A DNA stretch of 64,000 nucleotides from CADEDH01 sp965216205 (GCA_965216205.1 OZ244139.1:3348001-3412000), one strand, 5' to 3'. Counted from the first letter of the stretch, positions 30,266-39,059 are shown. The notes: generated from the sequence alone by a model not told the origin. A program made the numbers and translations.

Positions 30266-31264
30266 TCAGAACTGCTCGAGCAGGCGGACGTCGTTGGCGT
30301 ACAGATCGCGGAGGTCGTCGATGCCGTACTTCATCAGCGCGAGCCGATCGATCCCGAAACCGAAGGCGAAGCCCGACCACTCCTCCGGATCGATTCCACC
30401 GGCCTCCAGCACATTCGGGTGAACCATCCCACAACCGCCGAGCTCCAACCACGACCCGTCGGGGCGTTGGATGTCGAACTCGGCCGACGGTTCGGTGAAC
30501 GGGAAGTAGTTCGGCCGAAGCCGTGACGAGAACCCCGAACCGAAGTACGCCTCGGTGAACGCCTCGATCGTGCCGGCGAGGTCGGCCAGCGAGATGCCGC
30601 GGTCGACGACCAACCCCTCGATCTGATGGAAGACCGGCATGTGGGTGGCATCCGCTGTATCCCGCCGGAACACCCGTCCTGGAGCGACGATGTAGATCGG
30701 CGGCTCCTGCTCGAGCATCGTGCGGATCTGGACCGGTGACGTGTGCGTGCGCAGGAGGGTGGAACCCGGCTCGCCGTGCTCGACGTAGATCGTGTCGAAC
30801 CCGTCGCGGGCGGGATGCCCCTCGGGGATGTTCAGCGCATCGAAGTTGTGCCAGTCGGTCTCGACCTCGGGTCCTTCGGCCACCCGGAAACCCATCCCGA
30901 CGAAGATGTCCTCCAGGGCGGCCCAGGTGCGGGTCACCACGTGGGACCGGCCGACGGGGATGTCGCTCGGAACCTCCGTGAGGTCGAGGCGCTCGCGGTC
31001 GAGCATCGATTCGAGCTCGCCCACCGCGAGGCTGCTCCGGTGCTCCTCGATCGCAGCGATGACTCGAGCCCGGGTGTCGTTCAGGGCCCGACCGACGTCC
31101 TTTCGACGCTCCGCTGGGACCGACGCGATCTCCTTCTTGGCCGCCGTCAGGGGCGCCTGTCGGCCGAGGAACGCCGTCTCGATCCCGTCGAGCTCGTCGA
31201 TAGACGAGGCTGCGGTCACGGCCGCCATCGCCTCGGCTTCGAGCGTTTCGAGGTCGTCGATCAT
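30266..31264 (-). CDS. pheS: Phenylalanyl-tRNA synthetase alpha subunit
   Basis: The catalytic class II subunit. Motif 2 is GRVFRRDTADATHMPVFHQ and motif 3 is GFGIDRLALMKYGIDDLR. FTEPSAEFD binds phenylalanine. An N-terminal coiled coil (about residues 1-85) holds tRNA. Three in-frame starts lie close together (31273 TTG, 31270 ATG, 31264 ATG). The last is preferred because AGG lies about 9 nt before it; the call is uncertain by three codons. It is the fifth gene of the infC operon. Confidence 0.96.
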   Translation of the reverse strand: MIDDLETLEAEAMAAVTAASSIDELDGIETAFLGRQAPLTAAKKEIASVPAERRKDVGRALNDTRARVIAAIEEHRSSLAVGELESMLDRERLDLTEVPSDIPVGRSHVVTRTWAALEDIFVGMGFRVAEGPEVETDWHNFDALNIPEGHPARDGFDTIYVEHGEPGSTLLRTHTSPVQIRTMLEQEPPIYIVAPGRVFRRDTADATHMPVFHQIEGLVVDRGISLADLAGTIEAFTEAYFGSGFSSRLRPNYFPFTEPSAEFDIQRPDGSWLELGGCGMVHPNVLEAGGIDPEEWSGFAFGFGIDRLALMKYGIDDLRDLYANDVRLLEQF

Positions 31265-31289
31265 GGGCATCAACCTGTCGTCGTTGGGG

Positions 31290-32165
31290 TCATGTGTCCA
31301 GTGAATTCGATGCGGAGCCGGGACTCCGCGCCGAGCCGCGCCTCGCCTGGCGTCGTGCCTCGAAGCAGAAGAGCGAGCCGGCGACTGCGAGGTTCAGCGA
31401 TTCGGTTCGGCCGGCGAGTGGGATCCTGGCCGCAACGTCGGCCTCGGCGATGACCGAGTCGGGCAGGCCGTGGGCTTCGTTGCCGAGCAGGATCGCGGCG
31501 TCGGCCAACCGCACCTCGTCGTACGGTATCGCCTCGCCCCCAGCGAGGGTCGCCACGACGCGACGACCGGTGGCACGGAGTTGGGCGACCGCCTCGGAGA
31601 CATCGGTCACCTCCACGACCGGTGTTCGCAGCACCGACCCCGCTGAGGCCCTGACGGTCTTCGGGTTCGTCGGATCGACGCACCTACCGGCCAGGACGAT
31701 CCCGGCGGCGCCCGAAGCCTCGACCGATCGGATCAGGGTGCCGACGTTGCCCGGATCCCTCGCCTCGACGAGGCACAGCACCGGTCCGAGGCCGGCACCC
31801 ACATCGGTCAACGCGTCGGACCGGCGGGCGACGATGGCAGCGACCGGACGAGGGGTCACCGGGTCGAGGATCGAGTCGAGCAGACCTTCGACCGCCACGT
31901 GCACCGCGACGCCGCGCTCGGCGGCCAACGACCGGATCACACCCAGGTCATCGAGGGCGTCGGCACCGACCACCACCGCCTGCACGACGGTCGCACCTGC
32001 TGGATCGAGCGCCTCGGCGACCAGCGTCGGGCCGTCCACGACGAAGGCCCGCTCCCGGGAGCGGGCCTTGCGTTGAGTCACCAGTTTCCTGAGCCGCTTG
32101 ATGAGGCTGCTCCCGGTGACGAGTTGCTCGTCGGCCGACTCCTCAGGCCGCGTCGGCTGCGCCAT
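31290..32165 (-). CDS. TrmH-family RNA 2'-O-methyltransferase (23S rRNA type)
   Basis: A SpoU/TrmH methyltransferase of 291 residues with an N-terminal substrate-binding domain (about 1-115). The knotted catalytic domain shows DPGNVGTLIRS (motif 1), LLGNEAHGL (motif 2) and IPLAGRTESLNLAVA (motif 3). It methylates a ribose in rRNA or tRNA; the operon of ribosomal proteins favours 23S rRNA. It overlaps the rplT end by 23 nt. Confidence 0.92.
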   Translation of the reverse strand: MAQPTRPEESADEQLVTGSSLIKRLRKLVTQRKARSRERAFVVDGPTLVAEALDPAGATVVQAVVVGADALDDLGVIRSLAAERGVAVHVAVEGLLDSILDPVTPRPVAAIVARRSDALTDVGAGLGPVLCLVEARDPGNVGTLIRSVEASGAAGIVLAGRCVDPTNPKTVRASAGSVLRTPVVEVTDVSEAVAQLRATGRRVVATLAGGEAIPYDEVRLADAAILLGNEAHGLPDSVIAEADVAARIPLAGRTESLNLAVAGSLFCFEARRQARRGSARSPGSASNSLDT

Positions 32166-32505
32166 TCGCCACCTCGACCAGCGACGCGAACGCCTCGGGG
32201 TCGGTGACGGCGAGATCGGCGAGGACCTTACGGTCGACGGAGACGTCGGCCACCTTCAAGCCGTTGATGAACCGGCTGTAGGTGGTGCCGTTCTGCCGGC
32301 ACGCCGCGTTGATCCGCTGGATCCAGAGGCGGCGGAGCTCGCCCTTGCGGGCCCGACGATCGCGGTAGGCGTAGTTGCCCGAGTGCATGACCTGCTCGTT
32401 GGCAGCGCGGACACTGCGGCTCTTGTTGCCGTAGTAGCCCTTCGCTCGCCCGAGCGTTGTCTTGCGCCGCTTCTTCGAGTGGACGGCTCGCTTCACTCGT
32501 GCCAT
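32143..32505 (-). CDS. rplT: 50S ribosomal protein L20
   Basis: A basic 120-residue protein with VKRAVHSKKRRK and the conserved FINGLK near the C-terminus, which matches L20. It binds 23S rRNA early in assembly and in other bacteria represses its own operon. It is third in infC-rpmI-rplT. Confidence 0.98.
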   Translation of the reverse strand: MARVKRAVHSKKRRKTTLGRAKGYYGNKSRSVRAANEQVMHSGNYAYRDRRARKGELRRLWIQRINAACRQNGTTYSRFINGLKVADVSVDRKVLADLAVTDPEAFASLVEVANGAADAA

Positions 32506-32562
32506 CGAACTGGTTCTCCTTCGTGCTGATGTTCCGTTGGGGGGCGGCGTGAGCGGAAACGC

Positions 32563-32757
32563 TCAGCTCGAGAGCATCTGCTTCACGCGGGGGGTGTCGA
32601 CATCGGACACCTCGGTCGGGCCGGTCAGCCGGCGCTTGCGGCGGCTCGACTTCTTCTCGAGGAAGTGATTGAGGTTCTTACTCCGGCGCATCACCTTGCC
32701 CGACCCCGTGACCTTGAAGCGCTTCTTGGCCCCCTTGTGGGTCTTCATCTTGGACAT
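32563..32757 (-). CDS. rpmI: 50S ribosomal protein L35
   Basis: The 64-residue protein starts MSKMKTHKGAKKRFKVTG and is typical L35. Its first 80 nt overlap, in another frame, the end of infC, an unusually long overlap for this operon. The ATG matches the conserved L35 N-terminus, so the overlap is caused by the extended IF-3 tail. Confidence 0.97.
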   Translation of the reverse strand: MSKMKTHKGAKKRFKVTGSGKVMRRSKNLNHFLEKKSSRRKRRLTGPTEVSDVDTPRVKQMLSS

Positions 32758-33352
32758 TGGTGCTGCCTCCGTTCTCCGTCGGCGCCGCATCGGCGGGTGC
32801 CGGCGCCTGCTCTCGTCTCTTCTTCGGCTTCTTCTTGCTGTCCGGTCCGAGGATCATGGTCATGTTCCGACCATCGAGCCGAGGGTAGGCCTCGACCTTC
32901 GCGTACTCCTCGACCCGTTCGGCGATGTCGTCGAGGATCCTGCGACCGAGCTCCGGGTGGGTGACCTCCCGCCCGCGGAACATGATCGTGATCTTGACCT
33001 TGTGACCATCCTGGAGGAACTTCTCGACCTTGCGGGTCTTGGTGTCGAAGTCGCCACCCGAGATCTTCGGGCGGTACTTCATCTCCTTGACGACGACGTT
33101 GCTCGCCTTCTTCTTCGATTCCTTGAGTCGCTGTGCCGCCTCGTACTTGTACTTGCCGTAGTCCATGATCCGGCAGACCGGTGGATTCGCCTTGTCGGCG
33201 ACCTCGACGAGGTCGAGCTCGAGCTCTCGAGCGAGCGACAGGGCTTCCGGTATCGGCTTGATGCCGAGTTGGTCGCCGTTGGGACCGATGACCCGTACTT
33301 CTCGAGCCCGGATCCTGTCGTTGATCCGTGGCTCCGGTGGTGGCGCAGCTAT
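32678..33352 (-). CDS. infC: Translation initiation factor IF-3 with probable ATA start
   Basis: IF-3 keeps 30S subunits free and checks initiator codons. The N-domain (RINDRIRAREVRVIG, then LVEVADKANPPVCRIMDYGKYKYE) and C-domain (KEMKYRPKISGGDFDTK) are complete. No ATG, GTG or TTG precedes the N-domain: the frame opens after a TGA with TCG GCC ATA, and GAGGGGTGAT lies 5 nt before that ATA. A non-AUG start fits the known AUU start of E. coli infC, where IF-3 limits its own translation. The C-terminal tail, rich in Lys, Pro and Ala, adds about 55 residues and overlaps rpmI. Total 224 residues. Confidence 0.93.
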   Translation of the reverse strand: MAAPPPEPRINDRIRAREVRVIGPNGDQLGIKPIPEALSLARELELDLVEVADKANPPVCRIMDYGKYKYEAAQRLKESKKKASNVVVKEMKYRPKISGGDFDTKTRKVEKFLQDGHKVKITIMFRGREVTHPELGRRILDDIAERVEEYAKVEAYPRLDGRNMTMILGPDSKKKPKKRREQAPAPADAAPTENGGSTNVQDEDPQGGQEALQGHGVGQGDAPE

Positions 33353-33602
33353 GGCCGATCACCCCTCATGCAGATGTTTCTCTCCTTCTGCGGCACCTGC
33401 CGACGGCCGGCGACGCGATCCTGATGTGATCCAGCGAGAAGGCGAGCGATCTACGACGACCCGCCGTTGCGGCAGGTGATCGGTGACCCGGGCGCACCTC
33501 CCTTTCGACGTGTCGACGCCGAGGCGGGTGGCCGGGTGGGGACGAACGCCCTCTTTCTTGTTGGATCCACCAAGGCTATAGGACGCCGGGTACGAATGCT
33601 CA
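33353..33602 (-). promoter_or_regulatory. infC operon leader, about 250 nt
   Basis: The gap between infC and the divergent DUF1844 gene. On the minus strand TATAGC (33575-33580) could be a -10, giving a leader of about 215 nt. GAGGGGTGAT (near 33362-33371) is the infC ribosome binding site. A leader this long suits L20- or IF-3-type autoregulation, but I could not identify a conserved structure. A 101-codon open frame here lacks a binding site and is not called. Confidence 0.45.
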
Positions 33603-34049
33603 GTGAGCACCGATAGCTTCGGTTCCATGACCCTGTGGACACCCGACGGCGAGCGCGAGATCAACCGGGAGCCGGAGCCGTCCCCGGCGGGCGACCCCGC
33701 CGATCAGCTCAGCCCGGAGGACCAACAGCGGGCGGCGGAGATGGCCCAGGAACTGGCCGAGGCCAGGGCCCGGCTGCTCGAGACCGACGTGTCGACCGTG
33801 CTCGCCAACCACGCGCTCGGCATCTACGAGCTCGCGGCGATCCACCTCACCGCCGAGCAGCCGGACTTCGACGAGGCCAGGCTGGCGATTGACGCCCTCG
33901 CCGCGCTGATCGAAGGGCTGGAGGGCCGCCTCGGCGACGGGGAGCCGACCCTGAAGGACGCGCTCCACCAGGTCCGCCTCGCCTTCGTCCAGCGGCGCAA
34001 CGAGGCCTCGGCGGACGACAGCGGTTCCAGCCCGGGCTCAGACGCCTGA
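33603..34049 (+). CDS. DUF1844 domain protein
   Basis: A 148-residue acidic protein of the DUF1844 family: LSPEDQQRA, then NHALGIYELAAIHL, LAIDALAALIEGLEGRLG and the final ALHQVRLAFVQ. Largely helical, with no membrane segment. The function is unknown. Genes of this family are often found near infC in actinobacteria (inference from memory of the arrangement). The GTG at 33603 is used; an ATG 8 codons in is equally possible. TACGAA (33591-33596) could be a -10 for a leaderless start. Confidence 0.85.
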   Translation: MSTDSFGSMTLWTPDGEREINREPEPSPAGDPADQLSPEDQQRAAEMAQELAEARARLLETDVSTVLANHALGIYELAAIHLTAEQPDFDEARLAIDALAALIEGLEGRLGDGEPTLKDALHQVRLAFVQRRNEASADDSGSSPGSDA

Positions 34050-34283
34050 TGGGCTGACCGCCTTCGCCTCCCACACCCCGGGCCCGGCTGGACCGACCTC
34101 GAAGGTCACGCTGACGCCGATCTCGATCGAGCGGGTGCCGTCGGCGATCTCGGTGCAGTGGAAGCCGTAGACGGCGCCGTCGTCAGCAACCACGGTCCCG
34201 AGCCCGGCGTCCACATCGAACGTCTCCACGACCCCGCAGGGCCGGGCCGAGGCTCCCGCTTCACGGGGCGGCAAGGTCGCCAC
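34038..34283 (-). CDS. Divergent cold-shock-domain-like protein
   Basis: An 81-residue protein matching an OB-fold cold-shock pattern: GVVETFDVDAGLGTVVADDG, then YGFHCTEIADGTRSIEIG and VTFEVGPAGPG. The aromatic RNA-binding residues of classical Csp proteins (KGFGFI, VFVH) are mostly missing, so nucleic-acid binding is uncertain. A GTG start inside the last codons of ribBA makes a 23-nt overlap, so it is the last gene of the riboflavin operon. Its end overlaps the DUF1844 gene tail to tail. Confidence 0.72.
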   Translation of the reverse strand: MATLPPREAGASARPCGVVETFDVDAGLGTVVADDGAVYGFHCTEIADGTRSIEIGVSVTFEVGPAGPGVWEAKAVSPSGV

Positions 34284-35508
34284 CCCTCTCGCTGTCGAGG
34301 TCGAGGTAGTGACCGAGGCGCTCCTGCTTCGTGCGGAGGTAGGCGATGTTCTGCTCCGTCGGAACGGTCTGGAGTGGGACCCGTTCGGTGATCTCCAGCC
34401 CGTAGCCGTCGAGACCGCCGTACTTGGCCGGGTTGTTCGTCATCAGTCGCATCTTCCGAACCTGGAGATCGACGAGCATCTGGGCCCCGATCCCGTACTC
34501 GCGGCTGTCGGCCGGCAGGCCGAGCTCGAGGTTGGCATCGACGGTGTCGCGGCCCTGATCCTGCAGCCCATAGGCCCGCAGCTTGTGGCCCAGTCCGATG
34601 CCCCGTCCCTCGTGACCGCGGAGGTAGACGAGCACCCCCTGGCCGGCCTCGGCGATCTTCGCCAAGGCCAGGTCGAGCTGTGGCCCACAGTCGCAGCGCA
34701 GCGAGCCGAAGATGTCGCCGGTCAGGCACTCCGAGTGGACCCGCACGAGCACGTCGTCGTCGGGGTTGGGGTCTCCCCGGACGAACGCGACGTGTTGCTC
34801 ACCGTCGAGGACCGACTCGTAGACCACGGCCGTAAAGTCGCCGAAGCGGGTCGGGATCGTGGCCTCTGCGAACCGGGTGACGAGCTTCTCCGTGCGCCGC
34901 CGATACCGGATGAGGTCTGCGATCGAGATGAAGACGAGCCCGTGCTCCTCGGAGAACTCCCGGAGGGTCGGCACCCGCGCCATCGTGCCGTCGTCGTTCA
35001 CGATCTCGCACAGCACGCCCCCCTCCTGCAGCCCGGCCAGCCGGGCGAGATCGACCGCCGCCTCGGTGTGCCCGGCACGCTTCAGCACGCCCCCCGGCCT
35101 GGCCCGGAGGGGGAAGATGTGGCCGGGCCGGGCGAAGTCGCCGGCGCTGGCCTGACGGTCGACCAGGGCCCGGATCGTGCGGGCCCGGTCATGGGCCGAG
35201 ATGCCGGTGGTGGTCCCGTCGCGGAAGTCGACCGACACGGTGAACGCCGTCCGCATCACCTCGGTGTTCTGGCTGACCATGAGCGGGAGGTCGAGCTCAT
35301 CGGCCCTCGCTTCGGTGACGGGGGCGCAGATCACACCGGAGGTGTAGCGGATGAAGAACGCGAGCTTCTCGGCGGTCGCGTGCTCCGCCGCCATGATGAG
35401 ATCGCCCTCGTTCTCCCGGTCCTCGTCATCGACGACCACCACGATCTCGCCACGGGCCATGGCGGCGATCGCCTCCTCGACGGGATCGAACGGCGAGTCT
35501 GCCGCCAT
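34261..35508 (-). CDS. ribBA: Bifunctional DHBP synthase / GTP cyclohydrolase II
   Basis: The N-terminal half (about 1-205) makes dihydroxybutanone phosphate: DDEDRENEGDL, and GHTEAAVDLARLAG. The C-terminal half opens GTP: the zinc cysteines lie in SECLTGDIFGSLRCDCG, and the substrate loop is YLRGHEGRGIG. 415 residues, normal for the fusion. TGATG overlap with ribE; a GTG one codon upstream is an alternative start. ribH, the usual next gene, is not here. Confidence 0.97.
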   Translation of the reverse strand: MAADSPFDPVEEAIAAMARGEIVVVVDDEDRENEGDLIMAAEHATAEKLAFFIRYTSGVICAPVTEARADELDLPLMVSQNTEVMRTAFTVSVDFRDGTTTGISAHDRARTIRALVDRQASAGDFARPGHIFPLRARPGGVLKRAGHTEAAVDLARLAGLQEGGVLCEIVNDDGTMARVPTLREFSEEHGLVFISIADLIRYRRRTEKLVTRFAEATIPTRFGDFTAVVYESVLDGEQHVAFVRGDPNPDDDVLVRVHSECLTGDIFGSLRCDCGPQLDLALAKIAEAGQGVLVYLRGHEGRGIGLGHKLRAYGLQDQGRDTVDANLELGLPADSREYGIGAQMLVDLQVRKMRLMTNNPAKYGGLDGYGLEITERVPLQTVPTEQNIAYLRTKQERLGHYLDLDSERGGDLAAP

Positions 35509-36107
35509 CACGCGGCCCCGTCGGTCGGGTCGCCACCCAGGTGACCCGCCAGCAGCTTCTCGGCGTACTTCGCCATCACGTCCACCTCGATGTTCACGCG
35601 ATCGCCAGCGCCCTTGCGGCCGAGGGTCGTGACCTCGCTGGTATGGGGGATCACCGCCACGGTGAAGCCGTCGTGGGCCGGATCGACCACGGTGAGGCTG
35701 ATGCCGTCGACCGTCACCGAGCCCTTCTCCACCAGGTAGCGGTGGAGATCCTGGCCGACCTTCACCTTGAGATCCGGGGCGGGGTTCACGATGACCCCGA
35801 CCGCGTCGACGTGCCCCTGCACGAGGTGGCCCCCGAGGCGATCCTGGAGCCGGACCGGCCGCTCGAGGTTCACGGGATCACCCACCGCGAGATCGCCCAA
35901 CTGGGTTCGGGCGAACGTCTCGTCGGTGACGTCGGTGTCGAACCATCCCTCGTGACCGTCCCAGGCGACCACGGTGAGGCAACAACCGTTCACGGCGATC
36001 GACGCCCCGAGCTCCACGTCGCCGAGCACCGTCCTCGCCTCGATGCGAAGCCGTCCGCCGTCCAGGCCGGCGACGGTGCCCATCTCTTCGACGATTCCCG
36101 TGAACAT
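35508..36107 (-). CDS. ribE: Riboflavin synthase alpha chain
   Basis: Dismutates two lumazines to riboflavin. Two tandem lumazine-binding repeats are visible: MFTGIVEEMG through AVNGCCLTVV, and GHLVQGHVDAVG through TVDGISLTVVD. 199 residues. Second last enzyme gene of mogA-ribD-ribE-ribBA; ribD lies 33 nt upstream. Confidence 0.97.
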   Translation of the reverse strand: MFTGIVEEMGTVAGLDGGRLRIEARTVLGDVELGASIAVNGCCLTVVAWDGHEGWFDTDVTDETFARTQLGDLAVGDPVNLERPVRLQDRLGGHLVQGHVDAVGVIVNPAPDLKVKVGQDLHRYLVEKGSVTVDGISLTVVDPAHDGFTVAVIPHTSEVTTLGRKGAGDRVNIEVDVMAKYAEKLLAGHLGGDPTDGAA

Positions 36108-36140
36108 CAGGCCAATCCTGCCGCAGTCATCGAACCCGGT

Positions 36141-37163
36141 CTACCCGGACCGGGGGACGAGGTCGATACGAAGATCGTCGCCCAACTTGACCGTCCGGTC
36201 AAGTCGGAGGCGGACCAACCCGTCGATGGCGGTGGCGCCCGGTCCGGCGAGGAGCGGCGCACCGTCGTCGCCCCCCATGAGGGCCGGCGCGAGGTACAGC
36301 ACGTACCGATCGACGAGGCCGGCCCGGTGGAAGTCGCCGGCGACCCTGGCGCCACCCTCCACCATGAGCTGCACCACATCGCGCCGCCCGAGCTCGTCGA
36401 GCACGGCGCCGAGCTCACCGTCGAGCTCGGTGCAGGGCCTGATGGCGGCGTCGGCCGGGGCCCGGCCCAGCACGACCCGGATCGGCTCGCGGGGCGGCTC
36501 GCCGTCGGGAGCGTCGATCCCCCGGACCGTCAGGCGCGGGTCGTCGGCTCGAACGGTGCCGGCCCCGACCAGGATCGCGTCCGATTCGGCTCGGAGTCGG
36601 TGGGCGTCGCGCCGGGCCTCGTCACCGGTGATCCACCGGCTCGTGCCGTCGGCCGCCGCGGTCCGACCGTCGAGCGTCGCGGCCAGCTTGAGCACAACGT
36701 GTGGCCTCCCCGTCCGCCGGTGGGTGAGGTACGGGGCCAGTTGCGCTTCGATGGCGACCGCGCCGGGGCCGACCGTCACGTCGAGCCCCGCAGCCCGCAG
36801 CTCCTCCACCCCGCGCCCCGACACCCGTTGATCCGGGTCGAGCACGCCGACGACCACCCGCCGCACGCCGGCACCGATGATCGCAGGCACGCACGCCCCG
36901 CTCCGCCCAGCGAAGCAGCAGGGCTCGAGCGTGGTGTACAGCGTGGCCCCGCCGGCCCGGTCACCGGCGGCGGCGAGCGCCTCCCGTTCGGCGTGGTTTC
37001 CCCCTGGCCGCCTCGTCGACCCCTCGTACTCGGCGCCATCGTCGGCGACGACCACGGCGCCGACCCACGGGTTCGGGGGTGCGAGCAGTCGACTCCGCTC
37101 GGCGGCCGCGATCGCCCTCACCATCGCCGCCCCGTCGGGCGCGGCCCGATCGGGTGCGGTCAA
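36141..37163 (-). CDS. ribD: Bifunctional riboflavin deaminase-reductase
   Basis: The N-terminal cytidine-deaminase-like domain has the zinc site HAEREAL with PCCFAGRSGAC. The C-terminal reductase domain begins near VVLKLAATLDGRTA and contains VEGGARVAG. The preferred start is TTG at 37163, overlapping the mogA stop (TTGA), giving 340 residues; ATG at 37124 would cut 13 residues. Either leaves the deaminase intact. Confidence 0.95.
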   Translation of the reverse strand: MTAPDRAAPDGAAMVRAIAAAERSRLLAPPNPWVGAVVVADDGAEYEGSTRRPGGNHAEREALAAAGDRAGGATLYTTLEPCCFAGRSGACVPAIIGAGVRRVVVGVLDPDQRVSGRGVEELRAAGLDVTVGPGAVAIEAQLAPYLTHRRTGRPHVVLKLAATLDGRTAAADGTSRWITGDEARRDAHRLRAESDAILVGAGTVRADDPRLTVRGIDAPDGEPPREPIRVVLGRAPADAAIRPCTELDGELGAVLDELGRRDVVQLMVEGGARVAGDFHRAGLVDRYVLYLAPALMGGDDGAPLLAGPGATAIDGLVRLRLDRTVKLGDDLRIDLVPRSG

Positions 37164-37675
37164 TGCGGGCGACCGCCGGCGAGCAGGTCGATCGCGTGGG
37201 GCACGACGTCGAGCACGGCATCGATCGTCTCGACCGATCCTCTGGTGGAGCCCGGGGTGTTCAGGATAAGGGCCTGACCCCGCGTGCCGGCGATCGCCCG
37301 GCTGAGACGACCGAGGCCAGCCGGGTTGCACGTGCGCATCGCTTCGGCCAGCCCGGGCGCCTCCCGCTCGATCGCTGCCGCGGTACCCTCCGGCGTGAGG
37401 TCGCGGGGACCGAACCCGGTGCCACCGGTGGTCACAATCAACCCGCCGAAGCCGGCCGCCAGGGCGACGAGGGTGTCCCGGACGGACTCGACACCGTCGG
37501 GGATCTGGACCCGCTCGACGACCTCCCAGCCGGCGTCGGCGAGCCGATCGGCCAGTGCCTCTCCGGACGTGTCGGTGCGGGTGCCGGCGATCACGCCGTC
37601 GGAGACGGTCACCACCTTGGCCTGCAGTGGAGGGCTGTCGGACCGGGACTCGTGTGGGGGGGACTCGTTCTGCAC
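37160..37675 (-). CDS. MogA/MoaB-type molybdenum cofactor protein
   Basis: A 171-residue molybdopterin-binding-domain protein. TVSDGVIAGTRTDTSGEAL, LIVTTGGTGFGPRDLTPEG and LPGSTRG-like ILNTPGSTRGSV mark the fold. It likely adenylates molybdopterin or is a MoaB paralogue; the two cannot be separated here. GTG at 37675 is the first start that leaves the family N-terminus intact. No other molybdenum genes are in the window. It shares an operon with ribD. Confidence 0.9.
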   Translation of the reverse strand: MQNESPPHESRSDSPPLQAKVVTVSDGVIAGTRTDTSGEALADRLADAGWEVVERVQIPDGVESVRDTLVALAAGFGGLIVTTGGTGFGPRDLTPEGTAAAIEREAPGLAEAMRTCNPAGLGRLSRAIAGTRGQALILNTPGSTRGSVETIDAVLDVVPHAIDLLAGGRPH

Positions 37676-37802
37676 GGGTCCAGTGTGCCGACGGTGTGGC
37701 CCGCCGCAACGAAGCTCGGTACGCTCGTCACTCGATCGCGGTACGCGACCTCGGGACCCGCCATGAGCCGGTTCCGGGCTTCGACCACCAGAGCGAGAAC
37801 CC

Positions 37803-39059
37803 ATGCAGATCCTGTTCGCCGACGACCTCTCAGCGACCCATCTCGAGCGCCTGGAACAGCTCGGACACGACGTGGTCGTGGAACCGTCGCTCACCGCCGA
37901 CGCGCTGGCCGGCCGCCTACCCGGCGTGGACGTGCTCGTGGTGCGGAGCACCCGGGTGCCACCCGAGGCGATCACCGCCGCCGACCGTCTCGGCCTGATC
38001 GTGCGGGCCGGCGCCGGAACCGACAACATCGATCTCGCGTCGGCGTCCGACAACGGCATCTACGTGTGCAACGTTCCCGGCCGCAACGCGGTCGCGGTCG
38101 CCGAGCTGACGATGGGGCTGCTGCTCGCCATCGATCGCAACATCCCCGACGGCGTCGCCGACCTCCGCCGCGGCGCCTGGAACAAGGGCCGCTACAGCGA
38201 GGCCGATGGGCTGTTCGGCAAGACGATGGCCATCGTCGGGCTCGGCGACATCGGCCTCGCCGTCGCCGAACGGGCAAAGGCGTTCGGGCTGACCGTGACC
38301 GCGCTCCGACGAGACGAGCGCCCGGCCTCGACCCAGGCCAGGATCCGCTCGATCGGGGTCCGGCTCGTCGACTCCATCGACGAGCTCCTGGCCGACGCCG
38401 ACATCGTCTCGATCCATGTGCCGAAATCGGACGAGACCCGCAACCTCGTCGATGCCGGATTCCTGGCGGAGCTGCAACCGGGCGCGATCCTGCTGAACAC
38501 GTCGCGGGGCGACGTGATCGACGAGGCGGCGCTGCTCGCCGCGCTCGATCGGGGGGATCTCCGCGCCGGTCTCGACGTCTGGCAGAACGAGCCGGGTGGC
38601 AAGGAGGGCGAGTTCTCGTCGCCGCTCGCCAGCCACCCACGGGTCGTCGGCACCCACCACATCGGCGCATCGACCGAGCAGGCCCAGCGCTCGGTGGCCG
38701 AGGGGACCGTCGAGGTCATCGAGGCCTACCTCGACGGTGAGGTGGCCAACTGCGTCAACCTCGATCCCGATGCCACCGGCACGACATGCCTGACGATCCG
38801 GCACCTCGATCAGGTGGGGGTGCTCGCCCAGATCTTCGACGTGCTCCGGGCCCACGGACTGAACGTGCAGCAGATGCAGAACCGGATCTTCGCCGGTGGA
38901 CGGGCGGCGGTCGCCACGATCCACGTCGACGGCCAGGCGGGCGACGCCGTCGTCGGGCAGCTCTGCGGGATCGACGAGGTGCTCGACGCCTCGCTCAGCA
39001 CCGACCATCGAGACGCGAAACGCCCGCTCGCCGCGGGCTCACCAGGAGGCCAACCATGA
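37803..39059 (+). CDS. serA: D-3-phosphoglycerate dehydrogenase
   Basis: First step of serine synthesis. The 418-residue chain has VRAGAGTDNID, the NAD fold (VGLGDIGLAVAERAKAFG), TSRGDVIDE, and catalytic THHIGAST histidine. A C-terminal ACT domain (about residues 335-400: VGVLAQIFDVLRAHGLNVQ) suggests serine inhibition. It lacks the intervening domain of the longer mycobacterial type. The stop overlaps serC (ATGA). Confidence 0.95.
   Translation: MQILFADDLSATHLERLEQLGHDVVVEPSLTADALAGRLPGVDVLVVRSTRVPPEAITAADRLGLIVRAGAGTDNIDLASASDNGIYVCNVPGRNAVAVAELTMGLLLAIDRNIPDGVADLRRGAWNKGRYSEADGLFGKTMAIVGLGDIGLAVAERAKAFGLTVTALRRDERPASTQARIRSIGVRLVDSIDELLADADIVSIHVPKSDETRNLVDAGFLAELQPGAILLNTSRGDVIDEAALLAALDRGDLRAGLDVWQNEPGGKEGEFSSPLASHPRVVGTHHIGASTEQAQRSVAEGTVEVIEAYLDGEVANCVNLDPDATGTTCLTIRHLDQVGVLAQIFDVLRAHGLNVQQMQNRIFAGGRAAVATIHVDGQAGDAVVGQLCGIDEVLDASLSTDHRDAKRPLAAGSPGGQP

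Noticed and set aside
33359..33664. A 101-codon frame in the infC leader as a leader peptide gene
   Set aside because: No ribosome binding site, no family resemblance, and it overlaps the divergent DUF1844 start.
37676..37802. FMN riboswitch for the riboflavin operon
   Set aside because: The gap is short and lacks the conserved FMN aptamer blocks.
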